Source: Pseudomonadota bacterium (GTDB lineage: Bacteria > Myxococcota_A > Bradymonadia > UBA4248). Taken from it: a DNA stretch of 9,835 nt. Both the position numbers and the translations under genes were made by a program. The stretch spans positions 1 through 9,835 of the forward strand of contig WQTY01000050.1 of NCBI GenBank assembly GCA_009786045.1, written 5' to 3'. Below the pieces are notes generated by a model. It saw only the letters and a program-made list of their open reading frames with translations. It was not told where the DNA came from and ran no database searches. Shown here in pieces: positions 1-5,500 of the stretch; positions within the stretch are counted from its first letter, which is position 1; each line of letters starts with the position of its first letter.

Positions 1-479
1 AATGAAGCCAGGACGAGGGGTTGGGCGCCTGGCGCAGTGGGGACGGGCGCGTTGGCTTCGTCGAAGATCGATGGCGGGCGTCTGTAGCCGCCCTGATTGG
101 CCGGTGTGGGCGGCGGGAGCCGGGAGCCCTGGAGCTGGGACTGGCTTGGTGTATGGGGATGAATGGGTGCCGCCAGCGGGTGCGGCGGTGTGGCGAGCTG
201 TTGTTGATGAAAGTTCGCAGGGGATCTTGACTGACCAGGGGGGAACGAAGAAGGCGTGGCCGCGGCGGGTGAGTGATAGGGCTGCCGTTCCAGAGGCTGT
301 CGCTCAAGCGACGGCGGCGGTTTGCTGAGTCCATGAGTCCCGGGTTGAACGTACAGTGCCATGGCCTCGTTAATAAGCGCGTCGACAGATGTCAGGCGCT
401 GGTTGGCCAAATCGGTAAAAACCTGCCAGAGCCATTCCTGGCAGTAAAAGGCACGAGGCGCGCTGGAGTTGTCGGACAT
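1..479 (-). CDS. Partial signalling-type protein: helical N-terminus plus Pro/Gln-rich linker; probable FHA protein, C-terminus beyond left edge
   Basis: Seen: an open frame from ATG at 479 down to base 1 with no stop, giving 159 residues plus two bases. A GAGG ribosome site (485-488) lies five bases before the start. Residues 1-45 look folded (FYCQEWLWQVF at 11-21, then SVDALINEAMALYV at 31-44, an amphipathic helix). Residues about 50-152 are a disordered linker rich in Pro, Gln, Ser and His. The visible part ends in a hydrophobic strand (QPLVLA). Known from memory, unverified: Myxococcota have proteins with a short N-terminus of this kind (Tyr-Cys, then LINEAM), a proline-rich linker and a C-terminal FHA domain. 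I infer that an FHA domain, which binds phosphothreonine peptides, begins at or just past the left edge. It lies downstream of the FHA-cyclase gene, same strand, with a gap of 127 bases and a possible promoter of its own. The gene call is fairly safe; the FHA assignment is not proven here. Confidence 0.72.
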   Translation of the reverse strand, partial: MSDNSSAPRAFYCQEWLWQVFTDLANQRLTSVDALINEAMALYVQPGTHGLSKPPPSLERQPLERQPYHSPAAATPSSFPPGQSRSPANFHQQQLATPPHPLAAPIHPHTPSQSQLQGSRLPPPTPANQGGYRRPPSIFDEANAPVPTAPGAQPLVLAS

Positions 480-569
480 ATCAACCTCGAGAATCGGGAA
501 CGGAAAGATAAGCGGACTCTGCACGCCACACGCCCAGGCGAGAAACGTGGTGAGACTTAAGGTCTAAAC

Positions 570-598
570 ATCCTACCTCGAAACCCGGCACTTTGCAA
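570..598 (-). promoter_or_regulatory. Candidate sigma70-type promoter for the left-edge gene
   Basis: On the minus strand TTGCAA (593-598) is followed after exactly 17 bases by TAGGAT (570-575); each box matches the consensus at four of six positions. Transcription would start near 563, leaving a leader of about 84 bases before the ATG at 479. It sits in the gap after the cyclase stop codon, so the downstream gene could be expressed independently as well as by read-through. No terminator is visible in the gap. Prediction by eye only. Confidence 0.4.
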
Positions 599-606
599 GG
601 CAGCGT

Positions 607-2295
607 TCAGCGGTTTGCAAAGGCCGGTCTCAAACCGCTGGTGCGGACCGTTTCTACGCGGAAGACGTCGATGGGCGATTGTTTTCCCTTGATCATGATA
701 GGCGGCAGCGGGATGCAGGTGTTGAGACCGCAGGCATGGCGTGCAGCTGCATTGATGAGGATTTCGCCGGGCTGGGCCGCTGCACAAAGCCTTGCGCCCA
801 AATTGACGGTATCGCCGATAACCGTATAGCTCATGGCTTGTGTAGAGCCCATGTATCCTGCAATCATAAGGCCGGAGGCGATGCCGATGCCGACGCTGAT
901 GCCGTCAAGCCCCATGGACTGGCGTGTTTCGTTGAGCCTGTCGATGGCCTTTATCATGTCGACAGCGCATGCCACGGCATGCGAAGCATGATTGTTCTTG
1001 GCAACGTTTACTCCCCAGACGGCCATGACTTCATCGCCGACAAACTTGTCGAGGGAGCCTTCGTGCCGGAAGATGCATTCGACCATCGTTTCACAGAAGT
1101 CGTTGAGAAGGCTGACAATGGTTTCCGGGGCATTTTGTTCTGCCATGTGGGTGAACCCGCGGATATCGACAAACAAAACCGTCGCTTCATGGCGGGCGCC
1201 GCTTTTTTCGAGGATGATTTTGCCGTTTAAAACGTCGTCGACGAGATGCGGCGAGATGATGCGGCGCAGATTATCCCGCACGGTGAGTTTTCTGCGCATT
1301 TCGTCGATGAGTTTGCTGTGTTGAATGTTGATGGCTGCCTGTCGTGCAAAGCCTGTCAGGATCAGGAGATCCTTTTCGACAAATGCGCCCGTGAGCATTT
1401 GTGTGTCGAGGTTGATGACACCAATGACTTCGCCTTCGTGCGTGAGTGGGACACACATGGTGGAACGAACATTGTCGACGACAATCGAGTGAGAAGTCGA
1501 AAAGCGCTGATCCTGGAGGGCATCGCCGGACAAAACTGCTGTACATTCGCCGATGACTTCTTCGAGGAGGGTTTCGGAGAGCTTGAAGTGGGCGATTTTA
1601 TGTTTGTGACGATCGAGTGCAATTCGGCACTTCATGGCGCCGGTGTCATCACGAAGCAAAATGGCTGCGCGATCTGCATGGAAAACCTGGAATGCCTTAT
1701 TCAGGATGAGGGCCAGGAGCTCGTCGAGATCAAAAACAACCGAGGCTTCGGCAGAGAGTTCAGCGGCAATGCGGAGCTTTTCGTAATCCTGCCGAAGGGC
1801 GGTTTCTGAGGTGATATGGGCCTCCGGCAGAAAATGGGCATCTGACATGCAGTGCCGGATGGGGGTGGAGGATAATCCGCTGGAGAGTTCATTTCGGGAA
1901 TGTTCGCTGAACTCTACCACGAATCCGCCGGGCGTGTTGTCGCCAGTGATGGCGCTGTCGTCATTTTCGGCAAAAGAGATGACATCGGTGGAGGGCACAT
2001 CTTCGTTGACATGGATAAACCTGAGGATGTGTGAGCCCAGGCTGATTTCGTCGCCGTCTCTGAGCGCGACGGGTTCGTAAATCAGCTCCCCGTTGAGTGT
2101 GGTGCCGTTTCGAGAGCCGATATCTTCGAGCATGTAACGGCCATCTTTGTCGAGGAAAACCCGTGCATGTTCCTTGCTGATCATGCGGTCGAGCAGCTGG
2201 AGATCCTGGCTTGGATGCCGGCCGATTGTCGTCCTGGATGTCAGAAGGTGTTCGGACCATTTCCCTGTTGTCGAATAGAAGACAAGCTTCGGCAT
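607..2295 (-). CDS. FHA-GAF-class III adenylate cyclase
   Basis: Predicted soluble enzyme of 562 residues that converts ATP to cAMP; no signal peptide or membrane segment is seen. Residues 1-95 are an FHA domain with the phosphothreonine-binding set G25-R26, S40-x-x-H43 and N63-G64. Residues about 170-330 are a GAF sensor domain. A short linker with ISPH (347-350) leads to the cyclase domain (about 365-550). Its metal aspartates are D377 (FVDIRGFT) and D421 (VGDEVMAVWG). The purine-selecting lysine is K417, the transition-state pair is N498/R502 in IGDTVNLGAR, and a phosphate-binding lysine lies in KGK (536-538). The partner specificity position is T491, not Asp; Lys/Thr is the cyanobacterial CyaC-type pair, so adenylate rather than guanylate specificity is expected. 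The start has AGGGGAG seven bases upstream. It is divergent to the giant lipoprotein gene and upstream of the left-edge gene. The family call is firm; the GAF ligand is unknown. Confidence 0.95.
   Translation of the reverse strand: MPKLVFYSTTGKWSEHLLTSRTTIGRHPSQDLQLLDRMISKEHARVFLDKDGRYMLEDIGSRNGTTLNGELIYEPVALRDGDEISLGSHILRFIHVNEDVPSTDVISFAENDDSAITGDNTPGGFVVEFSEHSRNELSSGLSSTPIRHCMSDAHFLPEAHITSETALRQDYEKLRIAAELSAEASVVFDLDELLALILNKAFQVFHADRAAILLRDDTGAMKCRIALDRHKHKIAHFKLSETLLEEVIGECTAVLSGDALQDQRFSTSHSIVVDNVRSTMCVPLTHEGEVIGVINLDTQMLTGAFVEKDLLILTGFARQAAINIQHSKLIDEMRRKLTVRDNLRRIISPHLVDDVLNGKIILEKSGARHEATVLFVDIRGFTHMAEQNAPETIVSLLNDFCETMVECIFRHEGSLDKFVGDEVMAVWGVNVAKNNHASHAVACAVDMIKAIDRLNETRQSMGLDGISVGIGIASGLMIAGYMGSTQAMSYTVIGDTVNLGARLCAAAQPGEILINAAARHACGLNTCIPLPPIMIKGKQSPIDVFRVETVRTSGLRPAFANR
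608..640. repeat. 10-bp perfect inverted repeat spanning the cyclase 3' end
   Basis: CAGCGGTTTG (608-617) is the exact reverse complement of CAAACCGCTG (631-640), with a 13-base loop. It overlaps the last codons and stop codon of the cyclase gene. No T-run follows on the minus strand, so it is not a standard intrinsic terminator. It may be an mRNA 3' stabilising hairpin or chance. Confidence 0.4.
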
Positions 2296-2302
2296 AGGCT
2301 TA

Positions 2303-2315
2303 CTCCCCTATGGGG
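2303..2315 (-). promoter_or_regulatory. Cyclase ribosome binding site inside a small hairpin
   Basis: The Shine-Dalgarno AGGGGAG of the cyclase (2303-2309, minus strand) fixes the ATG at 2295 with seven-base spacing. Its GGGG can pair with CCCC (2312-2315) across a three-base loop. A four-pair all-GC stem that hides the ribosome site could dampen translation; it is short, so the effect is uncertain. Confidence 0.45.
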
Positions 2316-2350
2316 CAATTGGTATGGGGCTCCAAAAACCGGAGTTTTCC

Positions 2351-2379
2351 ATGTTATGCGAAGTGTGCCGAAAATGCAA
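2351..2379 (-). promoter_or_regulatory. Candidate promoter of the FHA-GAF-cyclase gene
   Basis: On the minus strand TTGCAT (2374-2379) and TAACAT (2351-2356) are spaced by 17 bases. A perfect TTGACA (2380-2385) lies directly upstream of the first box but has no good -10 at the normal distance. The start of transcription would be near 2344, about 50 bases before the ATG. Boxes are imperfect, so this is a moderate prediction. Confidence 0.35.
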
Positions 2380-2385
2380 TGTCAA

Positions 2386-2410
2386 GCATGGTGTGACGTC
2401 AAAACCATGC
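2386..2410. promoter_or_regulatory. Interrupted inverted repeat between divergent promoters; candidate operator
   Basis: GCATGGT (2386-2392) and ACCATGC (2404-2410) are exact inverted arms. Between them is the eight-base palindrome TGACGTCA (2394-2401), almost on the same centre. The element lies just upstream of the -35 regions of both candidate divergent promoters, a classic place for a shared regulator. It does not fit the CRP consensus (TGTGA, six bases, TCACA). The regulator is unknown. Confidence 0.45.
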
Positions 2411-2423
2411 CGCAGAGTTCTGG

Positions 2424-2452
2424 TTGATTGCGTGAAGTTTTATTGATACTAT
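2424..2452 (+). promoter_or_regulatory. Candidate sigma70-type promoter of the giant lipoprotein gene
   Basis: TTGATT (2424-2429) and TACTAT (2447-2452) are separated by exactly 17 bases, each matching the consensus at four of six positions, in an AT-rich patch. Transcription would start near 2459, giving a leader of about 63 bases. It is the best promoter-like match upstream of the lipoprotein start. Confidence 0.45.
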
Positions 2453-2510
2453 TGATGGGGTTGTATTGTGTGGAGTTTAAGACTCAGGCTGGATCGAACG
2501 GAAATGAGGG

Positions 2511-2516
2511 AGGAGG
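2511..2516 (+). promoter_or_regulatory. Strong ribosome binding site that decides the lipoprotein start
   Basis: A full AGGAGG ends five bases before ATG 2522. The same frame is open further upstream (GTG 2468, ATG 2504), but those starts lack such a site and would place charged residues ahead of the signal peptide. The 2522 start gives a well-formed lipoprotein signal. Confidence 0.85.
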
Positions 2517-2521
2517 GAATT

Positions 2522-5500
2522 ATGCATAAGCTGGCAACGTGTGTGCGGTTTGCGCTTTTGATGTTTCTGCTGTTTGGCTGTGCCAACACGGAAACGGAAT
2601 CTGGGCGGAGATCAACGGCCGGAAGCAAGTGGATAAATGGTGTGAACTATGCTTCGGACGAAGTGAATGAACAGAATGTGTTCGGACAGCAGGGCAATGG
2701 ATTAAGCAGCAATCCGCAGGTTAAGCCCACCAGCAGCCAGCTTGGCCCCTACAATACGCAATTTGGGGATGTGACGATTCACGTCGGCGAAGAGTCGCGT
2801 GAAGGTTTTATCAACGAGATCATCGATTTTGAGGTTATCCTGACAGCTGAAAGCGGCGGACCGGCTAAAAATGCCCGCGTGGTTGTGATGCTGGACAAAT
2901 CACAGGCTGCCAGCAGCAACGGGTCGCTTGTCTGGACCGCCGACTCGGCACAGGAACTCCTTGAGGCTCGCTCAGACATGATCATTGCCGAGACGAGTTC
3001 TCTGGGCAGGCTTCGTTTCAGGATGCACACCGGGACGGCTTATCATAACAACAACCCCATGTATTATGTGAATGTCTGGTCAGCCAATGCCAAGGATCCG
3101 GGCAGCATTGCGGTGTATGTGTTCCGTCCGCCATCGGTGACCGATGAAGGTGTCGTCAAGGGCAATGGCGACACCGTCAACGACACATCCATCCCTGCCT
3201 CCATCAGAGATGAGTATAACGCATCGGCATTGGAGAGTGCGACGCTGACCCCAACAGACAGCCTCAACCAGCAGCTGTTTGTAAAATACAAGAAGAAACT
3301 TGGCGTGCGTCTGACAGGCAGTGCCACAGCGAGTGGGAACCAGGTAGTGGTGCCTGGGGAGAAGGCGTGCTGGACATTTGTGGGTTACGATGCAGATCGG
3401 GGTGGCGTGAATGATGCGACCATTGACGGGAGTGATCCGAGAGCAGGCTGCAAAGAGAGTGATGCCAATGGTATTGTTTGGGTAGAGCTCTATACGGGCA
3501 AGGCCTATGGCGCGAAGTATTACCTCAATTTTTTCCACAGCAAGGCCGATGCGCCTGTGGTTTACGAGATAACCACCTTTGCCATGCCAGAGACGCTTGG
3601 TGTGGAGGGCAGCGGCCCTGGTGCAGACTTTACCGGCGAGGGCAAGCCCACCGAGACGCTCAAGGTTGATTTCCCCGAGCCTGTGGTTGATCCTGACTCC
3701 GGTGCATTCATCATTGAGGGTAAAGATGCACGGGATTTGCTTGAAACCATTGCAGGCGACGATCCTCGCCTGGATGCCATTCTGGAAGCGCATTGCTACA
3801 ACAGCAAGGGCGCCTTTGTCTGTTCGCTGGTTGAAGACCCTCATGGAAACTGGATGTTGGTCGGTGAGGATGGGGCGCCCATTTATGCCGATATTGATGG
3901 GGATGGTCTTGATGAGCAGGTGATACTTGTCTTTGAGACAGACGGGGACGGCAATACCTACTTTGTTGGTTACGATACCGATGGCGATGGGAAGGCCGAT
4001 GTGGCACCTGATCCCTGCATGATCGACCCCACGGGGGTTGGATGTTCCAAGGGGCCAGCTGCAACGGTTGTTCTTCAGTGCCGTGCCAGCGCCACCGATG
4101 ATTGGGCGGAGAATTGCGGGGTTCGCAAGACACCCATCGACAATCTTGTGCCACTTGAGGTTCGTGCCGTGCAATTGTCTGGTGCGGCGAAGTCAGGAGA
4201 AGTCCTGACCTGGTCTATCGTGCGTGGGGCAGATGCAAGCAATAATGCGGCATTTAGCAGCAAGACGGGACCGGTTACGCTCAAGCAAAACACGAGCGGC
4301 GATGGCATTTCGACGGCGTCTTTCTGGTCTGGCACGGGCTACAGCTCGACCTATTATATTCGGGTAGAGTCTGCGAGTGCCAAGACACTCATGATGCCGA
4401 TCAGTGTGATTTATTCGATGAGCCTGCCCCTGAGCGAAGGCGATAAGCCAAGTGCCGATGCACTTAAGCCTGGCGGCGAGGCGATGAAGGCGCCAGATGG
4501 CATGCCGCCAGCCGATCCCGCGCTGGGAGATGTGGTGATTGTGGCATCTGGGGCAAAGACGATTTCTGCGCCGGTGGTTAAGACACTTCTGCTTGGGGTT
4601 AAGGCCGTAAAGGCAGGCACCGTTGGCGAGGCCGAGCCTGTTGTCGTCAAGAGTACGAAGTTTTACTGGAAGGTGACGCGTGGCGCTGCCTTAAGCAACA
4701 ATGCCACGATCATTGCGAATATTACCAATACCGATGTTGCAGGTGAAAGCGTCAACCAGTTCTATACGGGGACAGCGTATAATTCCCTCTACTATGTCAG
4801 TGTATTTCATCCCAATGCCAAGGATCCGCTGGTGTATGCCATTACCGTCGAGAACTATTCCGGCGGGGCTTCCGGTCCAACGGGCAAACCTTCTGTGCCA
4901 GAGGGAGAGACCATTGGTGAGGACGGCAAACCCTGTTCTGGGGCGGCGTGCGGCGGCAATTTGGGGATGGTCAATGGCGAATCGACCTATCCGCAGTATC
5001 CTCAGGGTGGTGGCTGTGGCAAGATTGATGAGGCATGTCTCAAAGATGACGCAGATCCTGCGAAATGTCCCAATATCGCCATTGGCAGTGGTGACAAGCA
5101 GGGCTGCCTGGAGCTTCAGATCGTTGGGGAAACGAATCGTTTTGTCGAGATCAACGCACGCCATCAGGTCAAGGTGCGCCTGGTCTGGCGAAATGGCAGC
5201 GAGGTAACGCCTGTCAATGGCGATATCGTGTGGACACTCGATAAGGGGGCAGATGCCGACGGCAGTATCGTTTCGAAGTATTCTGCCATTGACAAGCAGG
5301 GCTATTCGACGATGACCTTTGTGACGGGTACCAAAGCGAACACAAAGTATCGCCTCAATGCCATGTTCCCGAACATCCATAAGGATGGCAGCATGGTGCC
5401 GCACAGTGTGACGATAACGACGACCTATGGCACGTTGACAGATTCCGGCGAGGCCGACAAGAATACCATCCGTGCAACGTCGCATGCTTCGGGTGGTCTT

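Noticed and set aside
2..560. Plus-strand open frames at the left edge (2-328 and 273-560)
   Set aside because: Their sequences are low-complexity or motif-free, whereas the minus strand has a ribosome site, a folded N-terminus and a typical Pro-rich linker over the same bases.
1246..1809. Plus-strand open frame opposite the cyclase
   Set aside because: The minus strand carries GAF and cyclase motifs throughout this interval, so the plus frame is a shadow.
2394..2401. TGACGTCA identical to the eukaryotic cAMP response element
   Set aside because: CREB-type regulation does not exist in bacteria; the match beside a cyclase gene is coincidence, although the wider inverted repeat is kept as a candidate operator.
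2386..2410. Possible CRP binding site
   Set aside because: TGTGA is present but the partner TCACA half at six-base spacing is missing.
3080..4174. Antisense open frame of 364 codons
   Set aside because: It lies fully inside Ig-like and Ca-loop coding sequence on the other strand and shows no motif of its own.
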